Assembly (NCBI GenBank): GCA_021776915.1
Contig: JAIQZU010000025.1
Coordinates: 1-64,000 of the forward strand
Direction: 5' to 3'
From: Candidatus Scalindua sp.
GTDB lineage: Bacteria; Planctomycetota; Brocadiia; Brocadiales; Scalinduaceae
DNA: 64,000 nt
Part shown: positions 8,214 through 16,167 of the stretch, piece after piece
Layout: the number at the start of each line of letters is the position of its first letter
Numbering within the stretch: the first letter of the stretch is position 1
Translations under genes and position numbers: made by a program
Notes under the pieces: model-generated
Told to the model about the DNA's origin: nothing
What the model saw: the letters and a program-made list of their open reading frames with translations, nothing else
The model's database searches: none

Positions 8214-10025
8214 TTAATCCTGCAGTTTTTCCAATGTTTCCCATAGTTGATAAGCAGCTACCAGTTCTGTGTCCACGGTTGATAATCTGGCCTTTATGCT
8301 CACGATCTCATCCTTATGTATCTGATAAAATAATGGATCGCTCATAGTTTGATGTAACCGGTCTTGTTCTGCTTCAAGTTCTTCTATCCGCCCTGGTAAA
8401 GCTGCAAGTTCTCGTTTCTCTTTATAACTAAGCTTACGCGGTCGTTCACCTTCTTTTCCCGGCTGTTCCGGCTTACCATCAGTACGCTTGATTGAGACAT
8501 TCTCAACCTGCTTTCTCTGTTGGAGCCAATCGTCATACCCCCCGTCATATTCATTCACTTCCCCTTCTCCTTCAAACACTATGGTGCTGGTCACAACATT
8601 GTTAAGGAAAGCGCGATCATGACTAACCAGTAGAAGTGTTCCAGTGTAGTCCACCAACAACTCTTCCAGAAGTTCCAGAGTTTCAATATCAAGATCATTT
8701 GTTGGCTCATCCATTACGAGGACGTTTGAAGGCCTGGTAAAGAGCCGCGCGAGAAGAAGACGGTTACGTTCACCACCTGAAAGAACACTGGCAGAAATAC
8801 GTGCACGGTCAGGCGAAAAGAGGAAATCCTGAAGATAACCCATAACATGCCTGTTTTTACCATTCAAGGTAATAAAGTCATTCCCCTCACCGACATTGTC
8901 ATAGACTGACTTATCCTCTTCCAGTTGTGCACGGAGCTGATCGAAATAAGAAATCTGGAGATTGGTGCCATGATGTACTGTTCCATTCCGGGGACTCAGT
9001 TCACCGAGAAGAAGACGTAAGAGTGTGGTTTTACCCGAACCATTCGGGCCGATAATACCAACCTTATCCCCCTTCATGATAGTTGTAGAAAAATCTTTAA
9101 CAACAGCCGAACCATTATACCCGTAACCCAGGCCTTTCACCTGTATGATCTTTGCGCCGGATCGTTCAGTCTCGTGGGTCGTCATCCGCACCGTGCCGGT
9201 TACCATGCGTCGTTCCCTCCGGACTGCACGCATCTTCTCCAGGGCCCGTACCCGCCCCTCATTTCGTGTGCGCCGGGCCTTAACCCCCTGCCGCAGCCAT
9301 ACCTCTTCCCGGGCCAGTTTCTTATCAAAGACTGCCCGTTGTTTATCCTCAGCATCCAATACTGCCTGCTTACGTAACAGAAATGATTGATAGTCACACG
9401 CCCAATCGAAAAGCTTGCCGCGATCAAGCTCTATGATGCGGTTGGCTATTCTCTGTAAAAACATACGGTCATGGGTTACAAATAATATTGTCCCTTTATA
9501 ACGCAAGAGAAACTTTTCCAGCCAATCAATCGATGCAATATCCAAATGGTTTGTGGGCTCATCGAGAAGCAGAATCTCAGGTTGGCAGACCAGGCCCCTG
9601 GCAAGCAGTACCCTGCGTTTCAGGCCTGAGGATAGTGTCTGGAATTCTGAATCCGCATCCAATTGTATCAGCGAAATCGCCTTTTCTGCCTGATGATGTT
9701 TTTCCCAATCGTGATCAACTCCATCCTGAGGCTTACTCCGATCCGGACCTCTCAGCCCATCAAGTACAATATCAAATACGGTACCGTGTAAGTCACCTGG
9801 AATCTCCTGCGAAAGATACGCGGTACGGAGTCCTTTTTGCCGAACGACATCTCCAGAATCCGGCATCAACTCCCCATTGATCAGTTTAAGTAACGTTGAC
9901 TTCCCTGCACCGTTTCTACCAAGGAGGCAGGCTCTTTCACCACGCTCTATCTGTAAACTTACTTGATCAAGGATAAACAGTCCTCCAAAACGGACGCTTA
10001 CTTCCTGCAGGCTCAACAATGCCAT
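8214..10025 (-). CDS. uup: ABC-F ATPase, Uup type
   Basis: A 603-residue soluble twin-ATPase. The first domain has Walker A GRNGAGKS (about 36-43), signature LSSGLKRR and Walker B LLLDEPTNHLD; the second has GPNGSGKT, LSGGERNR and VMDEPTNDLD. The interdomain linker is rich in Arg/Glu. The C-terminal coiled coil (YKEKRELAALPGRIEELEAE onward, last 80 residues) is the mark of Uup, linked to ribosome rescue and to suppression of imprecise transposon excision. No membrane segments are seen, so it is not a transporter. The start has GGAG seven bases upstream. The last codons are duplicated in decayed form at 6274-6378. Confidence 0.92.
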   Translation of the reverse strand: MALLSLQEVSVRFGGLFILDQVSLQIERGERACLLGRNGAGKSTLLKLINGELMPDSGDVVRQKGLRTAYLSQEIPGDLHGTVFDIVLDGLRGPDRSKPQDGVDHDWEKHHQAEKAISLIQLDADSEFQTLSSGLKRRVLLARGLVCQPEILLLDEPTNHLDIASIDWLEKFLLRYKGTILFVTHDRMFLQRIANRIIELDRGKLFDWACDYQSFLLRKQAVLDAEDKQRAVFDKKLAREEVWLRQGVKARRTRNEGRVRALEKMRAVRRERRMVTGTVRMTTHETERSGAKIIQVKGLGYGYNGSAVVKDFSTTIMKGDKVGIIGPNGSGKTTLLRLLLGELSPRNGTVHHGTNLQISYFDQLRAQLEEDKSVYDNVGEGNDFITLNGKNRHVMGYLQDFLFSPDRARISASVLSGGERNRLLLARLFTRPSNVLVMDEPTNDLDIETLELLEELLVDYTGTLLLVSHDRAFLNNVVTSTIVFEGEGEVNEYDGGYDDWLQQRKQVENVSIKRTDGKPEQPGKEGERPRKLSYKEKRELAALPGRIEELEAEQDRLHQTMSDPLFYQIHKDEIVSIKARLSTVDTELVAAYQLWETLEKLQD

Positions 10026-10270
10026 GAATAATCTCCATATAAATATTATTTCAGGATTTTCTCCGAGAACTACTTTGAAGTGTGTATTATAGCAGAGACG
10101 ATAACATTATTTAATAGTTAAGTCCTCGGCGCCTTCTGTCCCCGCCAAACTGGCGGGCAGGCGGGGATATCCGCGTCTAATTTAGTCATTTGTTGTTTGA
10201 TATTCGTAAATCCTTCAATTCCTAAATTCCTTAATTCCTCAATCATAATTCTTGCTCCTTGTTTGCTGTA

Positions 10271-10378
10271 TCAAAGATAGGCATGATGGCTCGCCCTGAC
10301 CTGCCCAAGCGAAGGCTTGTTTCTGGCCGAGGTGCGGTCTGGGCCAGGGTCTCGGCCAGGGATTGAATAATTTGTCAT
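10271..10378 (+). repeat. CAAAGATAGGCATGATGG...GATTGAATAATTTGTC repeat, copy A
   Basis: The two end blocks recur with variable middles at 11472-11550 and, shorter, at 12265-12352. The right end alone (GGATTGAATTATTTGTC) is at 3963-3980 and a related piece at 12790-12810. The middle contains CGGCCAGGGATT or a variant. Purpose unknown. Confidence 0.65.
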
Positions 10379-10404
10379 TTTGAAAGATTCGACCCCCACC
10401 TGCG

Positions 10405-10546
10405 ATTGCTTTCTGGGTTCAATTGTCATTTCAAGATACAATAAGAAAAGAGGAATTGAAATTGAAAGTATCTGTAGCTTGATCCAGGGAGAACAGCGAA
10501 TAACTAACAACAAATGACTAGATTGTATGGCGGGCCTGTCCGCCAG
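10405..10546 (+). repeat. Left direct repeat flanking the toxin-antitoxin pair (higA tail copy)
   Basis: 142 bases match 11202-11343 with one A/G difference and no gap. The repeat contains the last 26 codons of the HTH antitoxin gene (IAFWVQLSFQDTIRKEELKL...), its stop, and 64 bases beyond. The left junction cuts the gene, so this copy is only a tail. The near identity indicates a recent duplication. Confidence 0.9.
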
Positions 10547-10684
10547 TTTGCTGGGCGGAGCTATCAGGCGGGAATCATAATCCTTGCTTCATTGTTTGTT
10601 GCCTACTGCCTACTGTTTTTACACTTGACTATTATCTCAATAGGTGACCCCAGTTTCTCCAGTTTTTTTTAATTAGACGTTGCT

Positions 10685-10990
10685 ATGTACGTCAATATGA
10701 CGTATACTGCCTTCGTGGACAAAGTCAGTTTTATAAAGGTAAGAAAAACACTAAAGGTACTACCTGCTCATATCTTAAGAAACCTTCAACGTTGGGCAAT
10801 GCAAGTAGAAATGCTTGGTATGAACGAAGTAAGAAAAATCCCTGGATATCATGACGAGCTATTGAAGGGAAAACGTAAAGGGCAAAGGTCAATTAGGCTG
10901 TCCAAAGCATATAGGGCTTTTTATACAGAATACAGATATGAAGGAATTAATACAATTTCAATTGAGGAGATAAACAAGCATGAATACTAA
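10685..10990 (+). CDS. RelE/HigB-type toxin
   Basis: A 101-residue protein of the RelE/ParE superfamily. HILRNLQRWAMQVEMLGMNEVRKIPGYHDELLKGKRKGQRSIRLSKAYRAFYTEY-type layout (helix, basic loop, strand with RSIRLSKAYRAFY) fits an mRNA interferase that acts with the ribosome. The stop overlaps the start of the HTH gene by 11 bases, in the toxin-first HigBA order. No good ribosome-binding site is present before either ATG (10685 or 10697), which may keep toxin translation low. Function is inferred from fold and pairing. Confidence 0.8.
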   Translation: MYVNMTYTAFVDKVSFIKVRKTLKVLPAHILRNLQRWAMQVEMLGMNEVRKIPGYHDELLKGKRKGQRSIRLSKAYRAFYTEYRYEGINTISIEEINKHEY

Positions 10991-11279
10991 AGACTACGGC
11001 ATTAAAGAGTTGGAAAATGAATTTGGCCCTCTTACATTCGGAAACGCACTTGGAAGTTTCAGACTAGGCAAGGGAATGTCACAAAAAGAGTTTGCAAGAT
11101 TTTTGGGTATAACCCCTCAAAGCCTTTGCGACCTGGAAAAAAGCAGGCGTATTCCATCACCTGGACGAGCTGCTAAAATTGCCAAAAAGCTAAAGGAGCC
11201 TATTGCTTTCTGGGTTCAATTGTCATTTCAAGATACAATAAGAAAAGAGGAATTGAAATTGAAGGTATCTGTAGCTTGA
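10980..11279 (+). CDS. HigA-type HTH antitoxin
   Basis: A 99-residue XRE-family DNA-binding protein. The helix-turn-helix covers about residues 29-75 (FRLGKGMSQKEFARFLGIT ... LCDLEKSRR). As in HigA proteins it should bind the toxin and repress the pair. GAGGAG lies upstream inside the toxin gene. The last 26 codons are repeated almost exactly upstream of the toxin gene at 10405, so the whole pair sits between direct repeats. Confidence 0.85.
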   Translation: MNTKDYGIKELENEFGPLTFGNALGSFRLGKGMSQKEFARFLGITPQSLCDLEKSRRIPSPGRAAKIAKKLKEPIAFWVQLSFQDTIRKEELKLKVSVA

Positions 11280-11343
11280 TCCAGGGAGAACAGCGAATAA
11301 CTAACAACAAATGACTAGATTGTATGGCGGGCCTGTCCGCCAG
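11202..11343 (+). repeat. Right direct repeat flanking the toxin-antitoxin pair
   Basis: Counterpart of 10405-10546 at a constant offset of 797 bases, with one mismatch. After it this copy has an additional CCTGTCCGCCAG unit before the shared TTTGCTGGG. Recombination between the two copies would remove the toxin-antitoxin pair exactly and leave one repeat. Confidence 0.9.
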
Positions 11344-11581
11344 CCTGTCCGCCAGTTTGCTGGGAGGAGTTGCTGGGCGGGTACTGTATATCTTGCTTCT
11401 CTCATACTCCGAACTCCGAACTTTTCCACTCCGAACTAATAAAGTAGCTTCTTGCTCCTTGTTTGTTGTCCCAAAGATAAGCATGATGGCCCGCCCCGGC
11501 CTGCCCAAGCGAGGACCTGATCTTGGCCGGGGATTGAATCGTTTGTCGATAGATTAGCTTTAATTTCTTCCTCACTAAGAA

Positions 11582-11620
11582 AAGATAGGAGCAAGAAGTG
11601 ATATCTTGCTCCTATCTTTC
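11582..11620 (-). terminator. Perfect 15-bp hairpin downstream of the 34-codon gene
   Basis: AAAGATAGGAGCAAG (11582-11596) and its exact complement (11606-11620) enclose a 9-base loop. In the minus-strand RNA the hairpin lies 45 bases after the stop of the small Lys-rich gene, and its 3' arm ends in UUU. The T tract is short, so termination is plausible but not certain. Confidence 0.5.
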
Positions 11621-11664
11621 CTTGACGTTCTTTCTCAAATGATTCTTTCAAACTGTTACGGGGT

Positions 11665-11769
11665 TTATTTTGTTTGCTTATCTTGAGCTTTCTTGATCTT
11701 TTTTTCATGTTTCTTAGTTATCTGTTTCTTACTCTTGTCCTTATCTTTCTTGCCACCCTTGTCTCCCAT
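11665..11769 (-). CDS. 34-residue Lys-rich small protein
   Basis: The minus strand has AAAGGAG six bases before an ATG and 34 codons to TAA. The product starts MGDKGGKKDKDKSKKQ and continues with ITKKHEKKIKKAQDKQTK. About half the residues are Lys, there is no hydrophobic core, and the protein is probably disordered. From memory, similar MGDKGxKKDK-type mini-proteins occur scattered in other bacteria, but I cannot confirm this here. The strong ribosome-binding site, clear stop and following hairpin make it a good gene candidate. Longer open frames overlapping it are shadows. Confidence 0.65.
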   Translation of the reverse strand: MGDKGGKKDKDKSKKQITKKHEKKIKKAQDKQTK

Positions 11770-12074
11770 TGTTTGCTCCTTTCCTTTTGTCAGCTACCTT
11801 CTCGACGTGTTGGGCGCCTCTGCGTTATGGGTTCTCGCTTTGCGTACCTTCACTGTACCGGAAGCTAACGGTTAAACAGACTGCGTCTACGCAATCCGAT
11901 ATAAACGGCTACAGTCTAACACGAATAGTATGTTTAAATATAACCTTTTTTCCGGCTTGTTCATTATTTCCCGGACGCTTTATGTCCAAATCCTTCGGAA
12001 GTATTCCTTGCTATTATTTGCGGTATTGATTGACAGGCGTATTATATAGGACAGGATTCACTGGTTGCTACTCT

Positions 12075-12190
12075 ATTATCTAATTTAATGCATAGGAAAT
12101 TCAATGTTGATAACACTTCGACTTCGCTCAGTGTGACGTCATCCTGAGCGGAGTTGAAGGAGAGTCTTTTGTCGCGATAGCGACCTAACT
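12075..12190 (-). repeat. Dispersed palindromic repeat, copy 2 (inverted)
   Basis: Reverse complement of the element at 145-260. The arms are 12116-12130 and 12145-12159, each with a single change from copy 1. The outer sequences GTCGCGATAGCGACCTAA and TAATTTAATGCATAGGAAATT are shared too. Confidence 0.75.
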
Positions 12191-12415
12191 TGTTTAAAAC
12201 GACGAATTTTGTTTCATCTTTTCCAGAGCCGATTCGAAATAACAAATGTTGAAGTGTTGGCCTATCAAAGATAGGCACTGTTTGAAAAACAAGCAACAAA
12301 GAAGCGAAGACTTGGTCTTGGCCGGGGATTGAATTGTTTGTCAATAGATTAGGTTTATCCCGTTAAATTCATAGAATATTTAACTGGGATTTGACCCCAT
12401 CTGCTCTATTTGTTC

Positions 12416-12473
12416 CTTTAACTGAGTGATCTCAACTCTCGCATTTCCCAGAATGCATGATTATGTTTTTTTC
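12416..12473 (-). pseudogene. Remnant of the zinc-ribbon gene start
   Basis: About 58 bases match 7013-7070, which spans the first 14 codons and leader of the CxxC membrane protein. Translated on the minus strand it reads MHSGKCES, stop, DHSVK against MYSEKCESCGHSVK in the intact gene, so the second Cys codon is now a stop. The rest of the gene is missing. Confidence 0.75.
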
Positions 12474-12503
12474 TTTCTTATTGCTACTATCATATTAATT
12501 AAT

Positions 12504-12746
12504 TCATCCAACAATACATAAAGCAAGATACGGAACAATATTGAACATGAATATGCATATCTTGAAGAATGCCATGCCCGCATAGTGGATCGTATCAAAC
12601 CTTTCTACTGACAGCTTGAACCATTTCCCATGAAATTGATAGACCCAATCATGTGCCAAGGAGAAAAACAGAAACCACCACAGCAATATTCCTATATTTA
12701 TTATGAAACACCACAGTAATGCGTCACGTACCAGATCAATTGTCAT
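12504..12746 (-). CDS. Small membrane protein, DUF6868-like
   Basis: 80 residues with two or three hydrophobic segments and the pattern WCFIINIGILLWWFLFFSLAHDWVYQFHGKWF, then FDTIHYAGMAFFKICIFMFNIVPYLAL. I match this from memory to the DUF6868 family, which has no assigned function. The start is supported by AAAGGTG upstream. It follows the restriction-modification genes on the same strand after 78 bases, but nothing ties it to them. Confidence 0.7.
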   Translation of the reverse strand: MTIDLVRDALLWCFIINIGILLWWFLFFSLAHDWVYQFHGKWFKLSVERFDTIHYAGMAFFKICIFMFNIVPYLALCIVG

Positions 12747-12824
12747 TTAACACCTTTTGTTTGAAAGAAAAGTAACAAAGATAGAAAAGATGAATTGAAT
12801 AATTTGTCAATTGTCATGACAATA

Positions 12825-14207
12825 TTATCTGATTTCAGATAGATTTACTTGTTCAAATGATTTATATAACCTTGAAAGCTGCTTTGGTTTAATCCTGAAT
12901 TGATTTCGCTTTTTGATTTTAGGCTTTGATGATGAAGCATTTTCCATCTTCAATGCCGGATCAAGATATATGTAGCCATGTGCCATTGCTGTTATAAATC
13001 TCTCAAAATTGGTACCCTCGCCCAGCTCAATTAAATGTCCGTAGCAATATTGTCTTTTTGGTTCGAGGCGTAATTTTGAAGGAATATAAACTGCTTTCGC
13101 GTGTTTGCGATTCCACAATTCTAACAGAGCGGCGAATGACCACATAGCAACAGACTCATCATTTGGTCCTATTAGGTGCAGTCCGCCGTCTATTTTGTCG
13201 AATTTACCTGTTTCGAGGTCAAATCCGATCAGAGAGGTCTTAAGGCCGGTTATTTCTGTTGTTTTCCCTACTTTGTAGATACCGCCAAAATTCAGACGAT
13301 CCGGAATCCCTCTTCTATCTTTATAACCATAAGTCCTGATGAATTTGTTAGCTCCTCCATCCTTGTACAAACCGCCTGTAGGCTCTGGAGTCATAATGGT
13401 AATAGGGCCGCCACTCAAAGGTTTTTCAAAGTTTTTGACACCATGTTGCTTGATCTCCCAGCCCATGAAATCAGGTTCAGCGTAACCATTGGGTGTTATA
13501 CCCAGCAATGCTTCCAATGTATAGCCACCACATTGCATGGCATGACAGGGTATAAATTCACCATTTGCATTAAGCCTAACAGAATCCAGCCAACCGCGAT
13601 CATGAATACTTTTCAGAATATCTATAAGCAGTTGTCTGTTACTCTTGGTTATATTGTCAATGCCAAGAGGAATATCCAGAAACACTCCACGTTCTTCTAA
13701 TACTGTTTCTTCAATTTCTTTATAAACTGGGTTACTCGGAAGAGTGGCATGAGCCAGCATTGTCCCATCAGGTTTGATTCCAAGAAAGAGAAGTCTGTTT
13801 TCATAGCGATTTGTCATAACCTCTGAAGGAGCATCATCACACCCTTTGAGAAAACCGGACATTCTAACTTCCGGATATTTCGGATATAGTATGAGCTGTG
13901 CATGTGGGGCTACAGATACGCGGCCTTCGCTATTAATCCAGCATAGCTTCATATTGGACTTAAAACGGTCGCGCTTGCTTATTCTGCGATTTATATCAAC
14001 TGTAATATCCCCAAAGGGAATAATATTCAGAACATCAAAACTTCCACCTAGATAAACTTGGTTTTTGGAATTATCATTAGGTGCTAATTTTTTGACATAC
14101 AGGCGAGTTACGCCATTACCCTGCATGGCTTCAGAAATTCTGCTCAACGATGTAAATTCAGGAAATTCGTTCTCACCGCTGCCAGATCCTTCGATCTTTT
14201 CAGACAT
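12825..14207 (-). CDS. MvaI/BcnI-family restriction endonuclease
   Basis: A 460-residue protein counted from the ATG at 14207; the frame also opens with TTG at 14222. About residues 228-254 hold the family's catalytic segment: GGYTLEALLGITPNG, then EPDFMGWEIKQ, giving the D...ExK nuclease triad (about D246, E251, K253). MvaI cuts CCWGG and BcnI cuts CCSGG as monomers that nick each strand. The neighbouring Dcm-like methyltransferase and Vsr fit a CCNGG-type site, with CCWGG most likely by inference. The large N-terminal part (about 1-220) is longer than in MvaI itself (246 residues) and may be a separate DNA-binding domain. Confidence 0.85.
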   Translation of the reverse strand: MSEKIEGSGSGENEFPEFTSLSRISEAMQGNGVTRLYVKKLAPNDNSKNQVYLGGSFDVLNIIPFGDITVDINRRISKRDRFKSNMKLCWINSEGRVSVAPHAQLILYPKYPEVRMSGFLKGCDDAPSEVMTNRYENRLLFLGIKPDGTMLAHATLPSNPVYKEIEETVLEERGVFLDIPLGIDNITKSNRQLLIDILKSIHDRGWLDSVRLNANGEFIPCHAMQCGGYTLEALLGITPNGYAEPDFMGWEIKQHGVKNFEKPLSGGPITIMTPEPTGGLYKDGGANKFIRTYGYKDRRGIPDRLNFGGIYKVGKTTEITGLKTSLIGFDLETGKFDKIDGGLHLIGPNDESVAMWSFAALLELWNRKHAKAVYIPSKLRLEPKRQYCYGHLIELGEGTNFERFITAMAHGYIYLDPALKMENASSSKPKIKKRNQFRIKPKQLSRLYKSFEQVNLSEIR

Positions 14208-14244
14208 GCTATTAGATCCCAACTACTTCTCTATACTCTAATAA

Positions 14245-14661
14245 TTAAAGACAGACACCATTTATTTTCTTTAAGAGAACATTCTTTAATTTTTCCATGT
14301 TTTTTATTTCACATTCCCATACAACAATTACTTTCCATCCCTCTTTTCGAAGCTTTTTTCTTACAAGATTATCACGTTCGACGTTTTCTCTGAATTTCTT
14401 TTGCCAGAACCTTACCCTGCTCTTTGGATTATAAGCAAACTTACACCGTGGATGTCTGTGCCAGAAGCAGCCGTGAACCAGAATAACAGATTTATATTTG
14501 GGCAAAACAATATCTGGCTTACCTGGTAAATCTTTTCTGTTCAGACGAAAACGAAAACCATTTTTGTGTAAGATTGACCGAACTGTTTTCTCCGGTTTGG
14601 TATCTTTCCCCTTGATACGGGACATATTCCAGCTTCGTTTTTCCTTTGTAAGCAAATCCAT
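14245..14661 (-). CDS. vsr: Very short patch repair endonuclease
   Basis: A 138-residue Vsr protein. Residues match the E. coli enzyme nearly position by position: D50 in LPGKPDIVLP and H63 and H68 in VHGCFWHRHPRC as catalytic residues, with C65, H70 and C73 as zinc ligands, preceded by RSWNMSRIKGKDTKPE. It nicks 5' to T in T:G mismatches left by deamination of 5-methylcytosine, undoing mutation caused by the adjacent methyltransferase. The start lies 25 bases after the methyltransferase stop, and the endonuclease follows after 37 bases. This supports one operon. Confidence 0.93.
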   Translation of the reverse strand: MDLLTKEKRSWNMSRIKGKDTKPEKTVRSILHKNGFRFRLNRKDLPGKPDIVLPKYKSVILVHGCFWHRHPRCKFAYNPKSRVRFWQKKFRENVERDNLVRKKLRKEGWKVIVVWECEIKNMEKLKNVLLKKINGVCL

Positions 14662-14686
14662 CTATTTTATTGCAGTTACTGGATTG

Positions 14687-15967
14687 TCATGCAATCATTT
14701 TGTTCTTAATTACTTTTGCCATTTCTCTGGCAGTCTCAGAAACAGCAGGAACAACAACACTGTTTCCTATCTGTTTGTACATTTGTGTGTCTGAAACAGG
14801 AAACCTGAATCTTTCAGGATCAAATCCCTGAAGCCGCATAGCCTCTTCTTTAGTTAATTTTCTTGGACGACCACCCTTCTGCTCGATAAGCACCTCTCCT
14901 CCATCTTTGTGATATCTTGCAGAAATTGTTCGAGCTATTGATCCGTCAGGTATCGGAATAGTGTGTAGCCCGTAACCGAATCCGTTGCCTGCTGCAGCAT
15001 GATGTGCTTTGTGTCTTTTAAGAGTGGACCATGTCCCCGGGCCCAATGTATATTTATCATCAACCTTTTTAAGGATAACATCATTCAGCTCAGGACGATT
15101 GTATTTCCTGCAGGGCTTTTCAGGGATGATGATTTCATCTCTGGTAATATTTATTTTATCAGGATGATATCCGACAATGAATATTCTCTCTCGATGTTGC
15201 GGTACCCAGTTTGCCCCGTCAACTATCTTCCAGCTAACAACATATCCGAGAACATCTTCCAGAGTATGTCTTATTATTTCAAAAGTGCGTTTATTGTCAT
15301 GGCTTAACAGGTTTTTTACATTTTCCAGCATAAATGCTTTTGGCTGTTTCTGTCTGAGTATTTCCTCGATTTCAAGAAAAAGTGTTCCCTGGGTTTCATC
15401 TTCAAAACCATGTTTTCTTCCCAGAGACTTTTTCTTGGATATTCCTGCAAGGGAAAATGGCTGGCATGGAAAACCGGCAAGCAGAACATCGTGATCGGGA
15501 ATTGAATTTTTTTTAATTTTTCTTATATCACCGTAAGGAACTTCTCCAAAGTTTGCTTCATAAGTTTTTTTTGCATATTTATCCCATTCACTTGAGAAAA
15601 CGCAACGACCACCGACACTCTGGAATGCTATACGAAATCCACCAATACCTGCAAAAAGGTCAATAAAGGTAAATTCAGTTTTTTTCGGTGGTGGATAAGG
15701 TAAATCATCAAAAACAAAATTGAATGAAGTTTGATACGGCTGCCCATCCTCTCTGATACCAGAACGTCCGTATTCCACTGAAGAGTCAAGTTGAGAAAAA
15801 ATCTTACAACATTTCTTAAATACATTGGCAGACATTACAGGTGGGCAAGTGCCTTGGTTCAAAACCCAATGTGTAAGAATGGCATTACGTTCTGGATGTT
15901 GGCTTAATGTTTTATGATGAAGATCAATGTAGTTAAAAACGATGTCTTTTGCTTCTTCAAAGTTCAT
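14687..15967 (-). CDS. DNA (cytosine-5) methyltransferase, Dcm-like
   Basis: 426 residues. Motif I is FIDLFAGIGGF (about 101-111), motif IV GFPCQPFS with catalytic C168, motif VI ENV, motif VIII QHRERIFIVGY, and motif X IGNSVVVPAV near the C-terminus. An N-terminal part of about 95 residues before motif I resembles that of E. coli Dcm (CCWGG). It protects host sites from the MvaI/BcnI-type nuclease. The target-recognition region lies at about 280-380. All genes of the system run minus: regulator, methyltransferase, vsr, endonuclease. Confidence 0.92.
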   Translation of the reverse strand: MNFEEAKDIVFNYIDLHHKTLSQHPERNAILTHWVLNQGTCPPVMSANVFKKCCKIFSQLDSSVEYGRSGIREDGQPYQTSFNFVFDDLPYPPPKKTEFTFIDLFAGIGGFRIAFQSVGGRCVFSSEWDKYAKKTYEANFGEVPYGDIRKIKKNSIPDHDVLLAGFPCQPFSLAGISKKKSLGRKHGFEDETQGTLFLEIEEILRQKQPKAFMLENVKNLLSHDNKRTFEIIRHTLEDVLGYVVSWKIVDGANWVPQHRERIFIVGYHPDKINITRDEIIIPEKPCRKYNRPELNDVILKKVDDKYTLGPGTWSTLKRHKAHHAAAGNGFGYGLHTIPIPDGSIARTISARYHKDGGEVLIEQKGGRPRKLTKEEAMRLQGFDPERFRFPVSDTQMYKQIGNSVVVPAVSETAREMAKVIKNKMIA

Positions 15968-16167
15968 ATTTTACTCATAAAAGATAACAGAAGCATGGCT
16001 AGGCAAAGAATTTTTGACACAGAATCGTAGGACATGATATCTGTTTAATTGATTTAAAGAAAAGGATCAGGCCGAGTCATGCTTTGTCAAAATATTCTCT
16101 GTGAATGATTTTTCATAATTAAGACAACACCGACGAATGTAAAAGTGTGAAACTTTTACATCTAAAA

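Larger units (their letters stand above)
10026..10684. other. Repeat-dense intergenic stretch before the toxin-antitoxin pair
   Basis: No gene is supported. In order it holds a CCTCGGCG repeat with a GGCGGGCAGGCGGGG palindrome (10120-10170), a run of CTTCAATTCCTAAATTCC-type repeats (10200-10260), a copy of the CAAAGATAGGCATGATGG...GGGATTGAATAATTTGTC motif (10271-10378), and at 10405-10546 a near-perfect copy of the higA 3' end. Confidence 0.7.
11280..12503. other. Long repeat-rich stretch with one small gene and two remnants
   Basis: It contains the end of the right direct repeat, copy B of the CAAAGATA...GATTGAAT motif (11472-11550), a 15-bp hairpin (11582-11620), the 34-codon gene at 11665-11769, the inverted palindromic repeat copy 2 (12075-12190), a third CAAAGATAGGCA motif (12265-12352), and a decayed zinc-ribbon fragment (12416-12473). 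The part from 11790 to 12060 shows nothing I can name. Longer open frames here cross repeats and are not supported. Confidence 0.65.

Noticed and set aside
9145-9880. Plus-strand open frames opposite uup
   Set aside because: They are antisense shadows of a well-conserved ABC-F gene, without ribosome-binding sites and with Arg/Ser-biased composition.
10271-10513. 80-codon minus-strand frame before the toxin gene
   Set aside because: It lies wholly in the repeated motif and the antitoxin tail copy, in antisense.
11436-11708. 90-codon minus-strand frame overlapping the small Lys-rich gene
   Set aside because: It is a different frame from the gene with the ribosome-binding site and crosses the dispersed repeats.
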